Shown here: positions 40,001 to 51,169 of the stretch, one piece after another
How positions within the stretch are numbered: the stretch's first letter is position 1
Layout: every line of letters begins with the position of its first letter
Assembly (NCBI RefSeq): GCF_910592395.1
Contig: NC_088315.1
Coordinates: 2,606,501 to 2,670,500 of the forward strand
Direction of reading: 5' to 3'
From: Lineus longissimus
Lineage: Eukaryota; Nemertea; Pilidiophora; Heteronemertea; Lineidae
Length of the DNA: 64,000 nt
The notes under the pieces: model-generated
The model's input: only the letters and a program-made list of their open reading frames with translations
The model's database searches: none
Told to the model about the DNA's origin: nothing
Program-made: the position numbers and the translations under genes

Positions 40001-42022
40001 CTGTCCATTGATGTCACTTCGTAACAAGGTGACAGGAGTGAAACAGCGACAACGCAGGCAGACGAGTGAATATCATACTTGGGCAAAATCCTTCGGACAC
40101 TAACACCATCGTCAACACCGTCATCTTTGCCGAGGGAAATTATATTCACTTTATAGATAAAGGATAGTTTCTAAACATCCCGAAGAAGACAATTAAAAAT
40201 ATTTTTTAGCCATCCAAAAATCGACCGACGAACAGAGATTCCGTCGTAATGTTTCAATTTCCATTCATCCAAACCTGGTCTTCTGAGGATAAAGTCACGA
40301 CCAGGATACCGGGATAATACTGCTTAAAACAACCCTCACTTGTCTGATGTTTGCAGGACGGTCTGTGAACTGAGGACGGCGAATGACTGGAACATCATTC
40401 TAGCTTCGATCCCATGACATTTTTTCTTTGCAGTGTTGTTTCACCTGACAAACCGGCTTAACTGGGACATTCCCCGATCACCTGCCTTCGACTGGTCATT
40501 CGATCTGCCACTAAAAAGTGACATGTACCAACTGTACCCACTGGCCGTCACCTTTTTTACTCAAAGGTGACATTATCTCGTGAGAAATATAGCAGACGTC
40601 CACTGACATGAGTGAAGGATACCTCAGTCAAGTCATCAAGAGATGGGAAGAATTCAAATCAGTCGAAATCCATTATAGGAGATAGAAAACTCCAAAACGC
40701 AAACACAGTCTCCGCGAGGCCAGTTTCAGAAAATGGACTTCAGTTTTATCGAACCCGAATATAAGGCCGCGATTATTCACATGCACATGTAATGTGTCAC
40801 TCTTCACTTTTCAAGCGTGACATGAAGAATGAACATGTCATTTCCAAAGAGCGGGCTACATATGATTCACTATGTCACTTTTCACCTTCACGTCGTGTTT
40901 TCAAGCCTAAGTCAGTTACATGTAACTCGTGACAAATGAAACATGACAAGTGACAACGTGAATCCTATCTAACTCCGGCCTAATTGGTGTTGACAAGGCA
41001 AGAAGTCACCGCCGGTCAAGCCAGACCCAAACCGCTTATCTGACACTTGTCCATTTCAATTAGGAACTCCTCAAGGAATCTGAAGATAAATTATTGGATA
41101 AGCAGTTTGACTTCGACAGCTTTGAGACACCAAGCTTAACTTTGCGGCGAATTTTAGCAAATCGGTCGTCCGTATTTTGTCAATGTATGTATGTATGTCG
41201 GCAGATTTTCTGGGCATAAAGCTCTCATGAATGCAATCTGCAGCATATTCTCATTGAGTCTTCTGTCTGATGGAGGAAAGGCCGCAATGATTGATCCCCT
41301 ACAACACCTTTGGTCGTGTTATTGGTATTACTAATAGCTCAACAAGGTCTTCACCGTGACAAATATTTGTAAACTTACATCCGCGGGTGTGAAATTCGTA
41401 ATTGTTTGCACCTTGCCTCCCGATAAATGTTTGTTGTTTGGGTTGTAGAATCAACTCGACTAGGAATATATTCGGACTTTGCTACAGCAATATTTGTTTT
41501 ATGGAATCGGCGTATTACAACTACCGTATAAACTTTGATAGAATCGTCATCTCGTGAGGGCGTGCGGCAAAGGATTAGAAAATATGACCACGATAATTTT
41601 TTATTCCACGATTTGGGGGAATCATTGAGTAATGTAACCGTTGCCCGGATTTTAAAATGAAATTAACTTATGTCGTCCACAACTTATATCGGCTACCAAT
41701 CTGAATGAAGCGTACAATGTATGGCGGTCGAGGGAGGGCATGCCAAAAATTGCCTCAATTTATCATGGCCTCTAAAATTGACTGTGATTTATTCTAAAAA
41801 AGAGAGGGAAAACAGAATTTACTTACCCTGTCCATTTTGCATTAACGACGTTTTTCGGCCGAGAATTTCATCGATAGAATGTTGGCTGATGGGTGGCTGG
41901 GGAGCTCGAGAGTTACCAACCATGAGTCCGTTGTCCAGGCAACCTCGGAGTGGGTCCGCACTCCGCGGGTCTTGCGCAAACTCCTTCTCCTGTTTGATAT
42001 AAAATGGCCCTGCCGTAGTCAT
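28043..42022 (-). CDS. alx: Alx (aristaless-like) paired-class homeobox transcription factor, alternative first exons
   Basis: Minus-strand body: 34284-34594, 29055-29186 and 28043-28462, preceded by either 35781-35856 or 41827-42022; both first exons end in phase 1. Proteins of 312 or 352 residues. The Q50 homeodomain spans exons 34284-34594 and 29055-29186, with the intron between residues 46 and 47 (EARVQ | [15 protein letters not shown]), a known PRD-class position. [21 protein letters not shown] and [12 protein letters not shown] are Alx-type. The C-terminus has the OAR/aristaless motif [20 protein letters not shown]. After the homeodomain, exon 29055-29186 (ending PRPGSYSQ) runs straight into IQSPWGHKS, so there is no long insert of the kind reported as the 'D2' domain of echinoderm Alx1; the gene resembles Alx4 or an unduplicated Alx. 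Alx factors act in mesenchyme and, in echinoderms, skeletogenic cells. A Met-Asn-Ala repeat lies in the last exon. A second Alx paralogue was not found in the window. Confidence 0.93.
28292..28345 (-). repeat. alx: In-frame 9-bp minisatellite coding (Ala-Asn-Met)x6 in Alx
   Basis: Six perfect copies of CATGTTGGC on the plus strand; read on the coding strand they give six Ala-Asn-Met triplets between the [11 protein letters not shown] segment and the [14 protein letters not shown] segment. The nine-base unit keeps the frame. The copies are identical, so the array is recent or homogenised. Confidence 0.95.
30944..31084. promoter_or_regulatory. Cluster of homeodomain-type TAAT sites in an Alx intron
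   Basis: Within the intron that splits the homeobox: GTTAATTAC, GTTAATTATCTAATGAATT, the palindrome GTTAATTAAC, GCTAATTC and GATTAGTTAATCGATGG in 140 bases. The density of TAAT cores is higher than in neighbouring sequence. Enhancer activity is inferred only. Confidence 0.3.
32545..32612. repeat. Tandem duplication of a 34-bp unit
   Basis: Units 32545-32578 and 32579-32612 both read ACCTTTGGTAAATC, then GAGTTAGAG or AAGTTAGAG, then a CTGCAAGTGG-like end, with only a few mismatches. It lies in an Alx intron. Confidence 0.85.
32748..32892 (+). repeat. Dispersed repeat family A, copy 1
   Basis: About 145 bases, starting GGCCAGAGTCCTCTATTAAA and ending CCAATAGCATAATAAA. The reverse complement recurs at 50915-51058 with only a handful of mismatches; similarity stops abruptly at both ends. 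There are no obvious terminal inverted repeats and no ORF. It lies in an Alx intron. Confidence 0.9.
35189..35261. repeat. AT-rich inverted repeat in an Alx intron
   Basis: Arms 35189-35210 and 35240-35261 match in inverse at 20 of 22 bases (GAATAATAAC..ATAAATCGGA), with a 29-base spacer containing CATTACCGGTATATTATC. It lies about 500-600 bases downstream of the proximal Alx first exon. Confidence 0.75.
35781..35856 (-). CDS. alx: Alx proximal alternative first coding exon
   Basis: ATG 35856 opens 25 codons (beginning [14 protein letters not shown] and ending GFFY) plus one base, closed by a strong gtaagt donor. The split codon becomes Gly when joined to the acceptor at 34594. No conserved motif is recognised in the peptide. 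It is the start used in the shorter, 312-residue form. Confidence 0.7.
37689..37823. repeat. Long hairpin-forming inverted repeat
   Basis: A perfect 19-bp stem (37729-37747 with 37764-37782, TACGTATCATACACATTTG) closes a 16-base loop. Imperfect outer arms extend it: GCATGTGTTCTTCGAGT on the left is echoed in inverse by ACTTGAAGAACATATGT on the right, and the next segments pair as well. A further inverse copy of TAGTGGCTTTTT occurs at 37858-37869. Confidence 0.8.
37944..38050. repeat. Tandem duplication of a 53-bp unit
   Basis: Units 37944-37996 and 37997-38050 share GACTGACGGTAAGTATGT, then ACAACACCAG, then AAGCCACATACA, with small differences between. The duplication directly follows the hairpin element, in the distal Alx intron. 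Confidence 0.85.
39800..39834. promoter_or_regulatory. Paired-class homeodomain dimer site and TAAT cluster in the Alx distal intron
   Basis: TAATAGTATTA at 39800-39810 is a perfect P3-type palindrome (TAAT-N3-ATTA), the preferred cooperative site of Q50 paired-class homeodomains such as Alx. TTAATTGATT and CATTAATTATAATTA follow at once. It lies between the two candidate Alx first exons. Binding is an inference. Confidence 0.4.
40764..40981 (+). repeat. Dispersed repeat family B, copy 1
   Basis: About 218 bases sharing, in inverse orientation, the tracts GGCCGCGATT, TGTCATTTCC, AAGAGCGGGCTACATA, GATTCAC, AACTCGTG and ACGTGAATCC with 44276-44461. There are several gaps, so it is an older family than A. 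Confidence 0.75.
41827..42022 (-). CDS. alx: Alx distal alternative first coding exon with octapeptide/eh1-like motif
   Basis: ATG 42022 opens 65 codons plus one base, ending at a strong gtaagt donor in phase 1, compatible with the acceptor at 34594 some 7.2 kb downstream. It begins [15 protein letters not shown]. Residues 48-57 read [10 protein letters not shown], the octapeptide motif that ARX, Rax and other paired-class proteins carry and that recruits Groucho-type corepressors. A likely acceptor (caattttccag) lies about 20 bases upstream of the ATG, so a non-coding exon may precede it. No other homeobox body exists between here and the Alx homeobox, which is why the exon is assigned to Alx; a separate gene with exons elsewhere is the alternative. 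Confidence 0.65.
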
Positions 42023-44275
42023 GACGACAAAGTATGTAAAAGTCTGGAAAATTGTCAAAATCTTCAAAATCACGAAAAGCTAACTTCAGCTTTAATGCAT
42101 GGGTTTTCAGCAGTATAAAATCCAGTTGCAGTCTGTCGAAATTATAAATGGCTGCAGAAATTGATCAAAAGTATGCTGGCTCTAAAATTGTCAAATATCG
42201 TTAATATCAGTAATAGTTCAACTTGCATAGGGATTAGCAGTAAGTATCCATGTATATGAAAAATTATAAAATTCTGAAGAAATTGAGAAAAGTTAGGATT
42301 CAAAGTCCTCAGCAGTAGCAGATTTGTTCCGTTGGCGATGACATTACGAATTAAAGTTTGATCTGTGAATTAAAGTTATTTCCACTTTCGCTCTGTTTTC
42401 TTCACTCGACCGTATTCCGTACCAGCGATTACAGCAAGCGTGAAGAGAAAATCGAAACCGACTATGTTTACTTAATTTTTTCCCTGATGATAATCCGATT
42501 ACGGCAAATTGGTAAATTTAATAAAGGTCTGCTCCAGTAGTGGATGGTAGGCACAGATAGGTTATCAATTCGGGTAAGAGTTTCGCAGCTTCCTATGATT
42601 CTATTGGGTGAAGCAACAGATAAACAGATCGAATGCTTTAATTGAATGCTCTGTCCTTCGATTACTGTTCGGGAGATTGTGCGATTGGATAATGACCTCT
42701 GAAATTGCCAGCAGAGGTTTTTATTCCGGATAGGTAGTGCTGCTACGCAGAGATTCTGCCGTACCGGCAAGGTAAACCAGGTTGGAATATGGACCTGCGG
42801 TCTCCCCGGGTCGCGATTGGCCTTCTGATCAGTCGCCCAGATGCTATTGACGTCCCACGTGTGTCCTGTCAGCACCTCTCAGAACAGATCTGTCACCTAT
42901 GCAACATTTACTCGCCAGTCTCTGATACTTCCCGGCACTCTTGCCAACTTACATTGAACATGGTACCAGTTAATTTCCCACTAATGCGTAGCAAATCTCG
43001 GGTTCCTCCGCCAGCAAATTCGACTCCTCACCGCTCCGGTAACAGGGTATCGCATTTTCACCAGCCAATTGTTTCTCCGCATCAACAACAGGAATAATGT
43101 ATGCGAGTTTCCTCTGTCTTAACTGACAGCTCACCTTATATGAAATGGTAGAAAAAGTGAAGTCTGCTGATTCGCCACTAATACTAACAACAAACTCATG
43201 AAAAGTCTTTTTGAACAATGCTGTTATAACAACTACATTGTACATGTATACCGCATCATGTGCTTCTGTTAATTTTTTTTCAGTTTCAGTTATAGGCCAA
43301 TGACTTTTTAATTCCATTATTTTTTTTTCACGAATTCTAATTATATGCATATTTTGATGATCACGAAAAATGCATGCTTTTTCTAAATATTTTCAGAACA
43401 ACGGGTGTTTGCTGAAAATTATTCGGCTTCAGAAAAAAAATAATGAACTGGTTTATTTGAGGGTTGACCGTTAGAAATTGGTCTAAGCTGGAAAAAAGTC
43501 AGAATTAGATGGCGGAGAAAGTAACACTGCAGACGACCCCATATTTTTTTGTCTACGACTGTCAGGCAGGACTGAAAACAAGATGGATGACGTAGCATAC
43601 TCCTGTCAGTATCCCTGATATATGGCTACACGTTGCTCTTTCTAGACAGGCAAACTGATTATGTTACTTACTTAATTAAGATATGCGGGTAAGACAACAC
43701 CGAAATAAGTACATGGCGCATAAACTTGTAACTTTTCCCGGAGAGCAATACTGCTTACATTCTGTAGAAGAGTGAGTAATCCCCTAATTTTGTAAATTTG
43801 CTCAAACGAAGGAGTCGGTATCCAGTTGCAGATCCGCTGAAAGGAATCCTCTTGTAACAAATGTAAAGAACAACAAATGGCAATAAGGTTTAAAGTACGT
43901 TGTTTAATGCCTCCCGAAAGGTAGGCCCGTCTCTCGCGATTTGTTGCAAGAAATGTCGGCAGACTGCATTGTTAAGTCAATTAGATGCCGATTACTGAAA
44001 TTCAATTTAATAATTTTGTCTGTCAAACAGAATTTGGCGTTAATTCGGAACACTTTGGAAAAAGATTCGCTGATGCAGGCTTCTTGACGGTTAAGACAAG
44101 CACCGATTGTTCTGTTTCGCTCATTGCATGTGGTGATTTACTTTTAACAACAGAACATCCAGAATATCCCAGCGTTTGGCAACGAATGTGTAGGCCTGCA
44201 GACGGTATAAATGTACAGGAATCCTGCCCTTTTGACTCGTGATGACAGGCAGGGTTCCGTGATAGCACAGTCCGA

Positions 44276-44461
44276 GGGCTGGAGTTGTATGGGATTCACG
44301 TTGACTTGCCACGAGTTAAAAACGTGGCGTGTGGATGAAAGGTGACATCGTGAATCGTATGTAGCCCGCTCTTCGGAAATGACTTGTTCGTTTATCATGT
44401 CACGCAGGGAACAATGACACGTTACATGTAAAACGTGAACTTTATATATAAATCGCGGCCA
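44276..44461 (-). repeat. Dispersed repeat family B, copy 2
   Basis: Inverse partner of 40764-40981: read on the minus strand it gives GGCCGCGATT, GTCATTTCC, GAAGAGCGGGCTACATA and ACGTGAATCC in the same order. Confidence 0.75.
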
Positions 44462-47400
44462 AGTACGTTGTTCGAAATCGAAATATGAAATCAGTCGTAG
44501 TGAAGTTATTATGTATGGTATTCATATTGGTTAAAACTTGTTACACGTATTTATAGTATTTTATATCTGACTCACACCGGTGTGACAGCGGATATAGTCC
44601 CCCTGGAGTCATAGTCCGGTAGCATTGTATTTGACCAATTAAGCAGCATGATCTATTGTACCGCTAACCCTAACCAAAACATTTAGCAATGCGGGCTATT
44701 GTTACACGGACTATCAGCCCTAGGACTACTATCCCCGCCACACCGGCATTGCTAGATTTATATTCAGTGCGCATCGAGGGCTGATCTCTTCGTTTCTCTT
44801 GCAACGTCGAAAAAACTTTTTAAAGAATGAACATTTTCTCACAACGTTCTTACTTCAAACTTGTACTAATCCCCGATGAATCACATGAATAAGCAATTAG
44901 TCAATTCCGCCACTAGTTAGGCCTACTTCACTCGTAAAGAATTTGAAGAATTTCGCAACTCTGCAACTTTCTGCGCCATGACGCATCTGCCACATTGAGT
45001 ACATTGTTTATGTACAGTTAGCTTCACCCATTCCGCATCAGTTACGCACAGATTAATATGTAAAATATGTACAGTTGAATATGGTAAAAGTAGGATGGGA
45101 TGGACCGTAGTCCAATGTGCCCCATTACCATAGCTACAATGCGTTTACCTGTTGTTCGCTAACCTGACTATGTCAAAGCTGCATCTGTCTCCAAACATTC
45201 AAGATAGAATCTCGCGCTATAAAAAACCCCGACAACTTCAAACCTTAAATGAAAGAAATCATTCGAGGGTCAATGCATGTACTTCCATATGTTGTTGATA
45301 TACATATCATGAATCGAGAATTTTCAAAGTTTATTTACAAATATGGCATATCGGCCTTCAGAGAATGAGTGTGGAATTTCGTTTGGGCCAGTTAGCCTTA
45401 TCGTTTGTTCAGGCATGGCTGGTCCAGTTTGTTGTTGATACTGACTCCACTGTCCAAACCGAATTACTTGATATTCACTTTTAGCCACTTTTACCAACAC
45501 GTTTGTTTTAGATTCTTTCTGACACAATTGCCGGAATAAAGCGAAAAAATTTATGGTCCCTTTATGAAGAAGATGACTGATGCGACGTTTGAGACGCACG
45601 CACCAGACTTCACAGCCTTTCAATCATTGTGAACTACCCAAAGGTCACCCTACAACATGAGACCTTTTTGTTAAATGTTTAGCATTAATTGGGACAGTGT
45701 GCTTCTCAACGTTGCCGGGTGACTGAACCGATGTGAAAACAATTAGCAAGTTTTTTGTCAGGTCGAGTTTTTTTGTTTGTTTCATTCTGAGTGTAACATC
45801 TGGTGACATTATGGTCTGTAGCTAACCCGAGTTGTCTGTTTCATCGGTTGAGTGATGGTCTGCAGACGGATGAGGGCGCGTGCCTGGGCGACACAGCCAG
45901 GTTTGCGGACATTTAAGGTCATTGTTTACAATGTTTCGAAAGAATGATCACCGCGTCCTCGTTATAAAGCAGTGCCGTAACTGAATGTGGCGGTGTAAGG
46001 GGGCAAATCCCCCCCAAAAAACCCACCGAAAACGTGGAGAATTTGGCCAATTTTAAGACTGGTGGAGGACAAAGGTTACAGGTGTTTTGTCAACTCCCTC
46101 ATGACCGAGCTAGCTGGGTGCCTGTATGGCTAATACTTTCCAATTAGTAAAACCGGTTTTGATATTCAATTGAAATATCTTCAAAGAGTTTGTTGATATA
46201 TTTATTCATTATTGTTTCGATGAATCTGGCATGTCTGACTACGACCTGGCATCTGCAGTGGAGACGAGGGTACGCTATCCGAAATCGTTGACATATTTAT
46301 CGTGTTTGATTTTGAAGGCCAGTGCTAATGAAAACAGCACGGGATATCAAGTCAAACTTGCCAAACCACGAACAAGAAATGAGAAAGCCACTTGCCTCGG
46401 CCGACAAACTCAACAAAGAAGGTTGAGCTGAGATAATTGGCATTCAAGAAAGACTGGAGAACCGGAGAATTCCTCGCTCCGCGTCTAAGACAGCGGGTGT
46501 GGAGCCAACCTCAGCGCGACCCGAGGCTCCTTCACTGATAGGCATTTTGAGATGCGCACTAGGGTTACAATCCTTTCATCCCCGTAATTACATTACCCCA
46601 CTTAGTAAACAGTGTACATTAATCATAATTTGATTATATTGAGCTGATTTGTGATCCTATGATACCGGTTTTGTTTTCGCTATTTCGTTTACCCCTTTCG
46701 AGGCCAACACGTTCAAAACGAAAATCAATTCTACGGTGCTTACGCCGAGGTGAAACCCACACCTTGGCACACTCTTTCGAATCGACATGTGTCGTGCATT
46801 CTCTGCCAAGCACGTCCGACTTGGCCAGGCGCATCGGAAAGAACCAAGCCAACAAGGTTAAGCGACCGCAGCAGCCAAGCCATGGAATAGACTTCCAATA
46901 ACTCTTCAGGAAATCAAGTCCGAGGACACGTGAAGGAATATTTGAAAACCTAGCTTTTCTGCACAGAAGACCGATTAACAATTGCAATCATTATGTTGTC
47001 ATGGCTACGTCGCAGGTCGCAGCGATGCCGCTCGAGCCTGAAGCGTCCCAAGAGCGCAATAGTGAGGGATGGACACTAATCTTAGCTACACGCACACCTG
47101 TTTTCTACCTGACGGCTCAGTAAGCCACGGAGTTTGAAATTTCATCCCTGTGCTTTTAGAGCTTTTTCCTCCTCCAGGCAACAGCCGTGAAGACATGACG
47201 CAAAGTCAATAAAATCTGTGGCATTCTGTCTCCCAATAGACTTTACAAAATGTTCAAGGTAGGACCATACCAGGGTACTTTAACCAATTAGAAGAAAAAC
47301 CTATGGTGTCCGACCGGTATATGCGTGCCTGCTTCCCCCGTTGATCAGCGGACCTATTCCCGTGAAACCTTTCCATGGACGATCGCTTAAAACCATGCGA

Positions 47401-49150
47401 AATCATCGCTTGAACTTTTCAAATAAACTTCGATGGGAACTTTTTATGTTGACTGATACCGATAAATAAACATTTGATTCTACCTCTGGATACAAAATCC
47501 GGCCTTTCTGTTCTGTTTATTGGGTTTGTCTACCAATTCAAACTGAAATACTACCTAATGTTTAGAGACAACAAATCTTGTTCTTGTTACCAGAAATTTA
47601 CACGGAACTAGTTGTTTGTATTCGCATCATAATTAGCCAGAGTCAGATTTGCTATGGTGGGCAACCAACTGGTTTTTGGCGAGGATGTCTAGAGAAAACC
47701 TGGGGTCCATACACACAGCCTGCTGTGGCGTAGCTTTGAATTTGTTTTTCTCCTTTAATTGTTGATTAAAATCAACATATCTGCTGCTCATGATTGCCTG
47801 AGAAGATCTTGTGCATTCTCCACACAGACATGACAGACATGATATTCAGGCAAATTCTGAACGTCGACGTCAACATTTGATTTCAGTAAAGGCCATTCGA
47901 GAGGAGGATGTGTCCTGTGTTTTAAAGACGTCACTTCTTTCTGAGTATTCCTCGTCTTCCCTGGGCCATTGCAGGAGATATTAGGTATGGATGAGGGCAC
48001 CGGAAACGCTCAGTGGCGACACCTTCGGTCTTTCCATCTTACCTTTTGTTCGATATGAAACCTCGAGTCGTCTGCGTGACGCTAGCCATATAAGTTATTT
48101 AAAACTATATTCTATAACAGTCTCAGGCATGTGGTTGATCAGGGGATTCGCACGGGCACTGTAAGTATACGTACTGGGCACACGCATATAATTTACAGGT
48201 TCAAAATCCCCTGCTACAGCAGGCATTTGACATGTTGTCACGTGTAATTGAAGTTTATTTTCCCGTGGCTGTTTATCGTGGTATCAAGTGGTAGGATTGA
48301 TGTATTCTAGCCCCGAGTCAGCTGTACACCGTATGAATAAACACTCCTCTGCTAACAACCCCAGGTTTCGGTGGAGAGGACCCCATTTAGCATTGACAGT
48401 TTGCTTGTTTTCGTACATTAATTGAGTCTGATAGAACAACAATGCTGAAAATAATCGCAATCGAATTAACCAACTGCTCTTCTTACATATGGAATGGTGA
48501 ATCTGGCGCAGCAAAGCGATGGATGTTTCTAAAACCCGAAAACTGGGCGCTCTCGTGAAATGTCTGGTGCTTCGCTCAGGATGAAAGGTTCGTGTGTCGT
48601 GCCAGAAACCATTTTTTGCAAGGGAAGAAAGAAAGAGGCTACGAGTTGAGAAATATTAAAGATGTCTTTCCGCCTCCGAGGCAGTTGGTTTCGCTTAGCT
48701 GCATCCTGTACCTGCCATGCCTGCCATCTTCTCAACTTTAGCTGTACTAAAGCCCGCACTAGGTTCATGGTGCTGGTCCCGAGTTCACAAGCCATCGATT
48801 TCAAGCATTCTGACCTGGTAATGACTTGCTAAAAGCGGCTTATGTGAGAGCCTTTCGCGTCTGATACTCTCCCAAGTGCGTATATATAATGCCTAAAAAT
48901 CATTATTTGTGTTATTGCTAAGAATCAAATAATTATGTTCAATCAGTGAGTTATTTCATTTTCCTTACCCTTATCCACTTATCACATTAAGTCCAAAGTG
49001 TGGATATTTGTTTTATGTAAGGTTCAGACTTCTCCGTCGGCCATGTTATGTCCCGTTCAGCGCAGATTGTATTTGGTGTAAAGGTCTGGTGACCTTTGCT
49101 ACACGCAAAATCGGTCGACAACGCTTAGAACTAGAAACTGCCTCCTCGCC

Positions 49151-49560
49151 AATAGCATTCCGCGAAGATGACGTCACTGCAGCTGCTGCCCTCTATTTCC
49201 CCATCGCTGAATTACAGGCAATGTCGGACAAACATGCGGTTTCGTAATGGATTCAGGCTTTCTAACTAGGGCAGTTAGATTCAATCTGGCACATGTCCGA
49301 GTGTTGGAAATACTACATAATTGTTCTGAATATTTCTCTCTCTGACTCTATGGTATCATTCATGCTAAAAACAATGCAGGGTCAAAGATCATTGACTTTG
49401 AAATAAGCTCAAATGCGTAGAAATAAGTGTCGATGTCCGACTGTCACGTGACTAAAACGTCATCAATATCTTATGCAAATGACCTTGTGAGCTATAAATA
49501 GTAACTTCGCGGAATGCTATTCGACTCAGCCAGGAGACAGCTGATCACCAGTATGCAGGT
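49151..49560 (+). promoter_or_regulatory. Promoter-like block: CRE, E-box, octamer and TATA box
   Basis: In order: the CRE palindrome TGACGTCA at 49169-49176, the E-box CACGTG near 49445, the octamer ATGCAAAT at 49473-49480 and a strong TATA box CTATAAATAG at 49492-49501. A short ATGCAG followed by gtggct at about 49552 could be a minimal exon. AATAGCATTCCGCGAAG at 49151-49167 returns as an exact inverse at 49505-49521. The gene driven, if any, is unknown; an upstream promoter for the fibrocystin-L gene on the same strand is one option. Confidence 0.35.
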
Positions 49561-50914
49561 GGCTGAACATCCACAATGTACAACATTTTACATCACATAT
49601 ACATGTACACTCTTACACTCAGCACAACGGTGGCTGGTCATTAAGTATCGGGTCTCGCTCGGATGGTACTGACCTAAATTAGCCGATGTCCTTGGTGATG
49701 GGAACGACATGAATAGTGGTCAACAGTCGGCATTGGTACATGTAGTTATGTGAAGCAAGTTCATGAACTTGTCTCAGTGATCGAGGCACGTGCTGTGGTC
49801 GAGTTCGCAGGAGTTTGTTGGCCCCGTATCTTGGATACTTAGTCAACAGTCTTTCGGTGGTCGGAACTATTTGTCACTCCTACTGTTAGACTAGGTGATC
49901 CCGTTAGATCATAATGAGGGATGTCAAATTTTCCGGCATTTAAAATCTGGCATTATTACAACCCAACAAAGGAATTTTCGAACCAACAGCTACTTAAAAT
50001 AATGAATTTCAAGATTAACAGCAATTTGTCTGGAATACTCCAAAGAGCATGTCCAAATGTGGCCTAATATGTGACCCTATAGGCCCCAGTTTCAGGATAA
50101 GAATTTACGAATAGAAGGCATTTCCAGTGATGTTTATATATAGCAAGGTTTGGAAAGGGCCGAGTGGGCCGTAATGTAAAAATGCCAAATATTTTAGATA
50201 ATTTAAAAAGTTCAGAAACCGTACGATGAAAACTGTATGCATCTAATAGTATTTCTTCTCAAAACTAGGGATTCCGACCCCCTCTGGATACGTGACCCTA
50301 CATGGGATCCGTGCCTGTTACATGTGGTATAGTATGTAAACTTGCCAGTATCTAGACAAAATTATAAACTTTTGATCAAAAAATGGGTCATGCACACGAC
50401 TCATGATCCGGGTGTGAACATCATCAAATCAAAGAAAAAAAAACTTACATAAAATGCCCTAAACAGCCCGTTTTACACACCATGCGGTCGAAGTTTATCG
50501 ACCCAGGGAGCTTATACGGTATAAACTCTCCGATCGATCGGCGTGGCGATCAGGCTCGGGTCTTTGCGGTGATCCACTGACATAATCATAGCTTTGACCC
50601 TTTTTGCTGGCGCGTAGGCCCTATGAAAAGGCCAAGCTACTGGCACCGACAGGAACTTAGCAGCAACAGCCTGGTCAAACGGGTCACTTAATACTTTAAA
50701 CAAAATAACTCGGAACTGGAGACCTTCGCTTGACGTACGCAGGATTGTTGGTGGTAACTTGTCATCAAATAATAGAAACGAAGAGGTAGGTTTGTGATGT
50801 GGATAGGTACACGTATATACCGACCGTATATTTCATAACGATATCTATTTGTGAAATTCTTATTCTTCCAAGATTTTTTATGGATGATACCAAGCAGTGA
50901 ACGAAACAAACACA

Positions 50915-51058
50915 TTTATTATGCTATTGGCAAAGGGTTCTTCTTGACACATATAAAATTTTGTGCAGATTGATTGGTCCAATGAGTACTTTTTTACCAA
51001 AACTTATGCACACCAATGTACACGTAATGTACACAGGTTTTAATAGAGGACTCTGGCC
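50915..51058 (-). repeat. Dispersed repeat family A, copy 2, just upstream of the fibrocystin-L start
   Basis: About 144 bases, the inverse of 32748-32892 with few mismatches. Its right end is about 110 bases before the PKHD1L1 ATG, so it probably overlaps the promoter or 5' untranslated region. Confidence 0.9.
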
Positions 51059-51169
51059 TTCTGTCATGTATAAGTTTAAGGTGTTTTTTTCAGCTAAAAA
51101 CGTTCGTACTAAAAGTGAAGAAAATGCAGCTGTAGATAGAGGACAAACTTTCGGAATCAAGTTCTTAAG

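Larger units (their letters stand above)
42023..51169. other. Gene-free stretch between Alx and the fibrocystin-L gene
   Basis: Over 9 kb without a supportable exon. It should contain the distal Alx promoter at its left end. The content recognised is the second copies of repeat families B and A and the promoter-like block near 49151-49560. Longer open frames at 42468-42875, 42970-43350 and 46634-46987 have no splice context or family resemblance. Confidence 0.5.
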
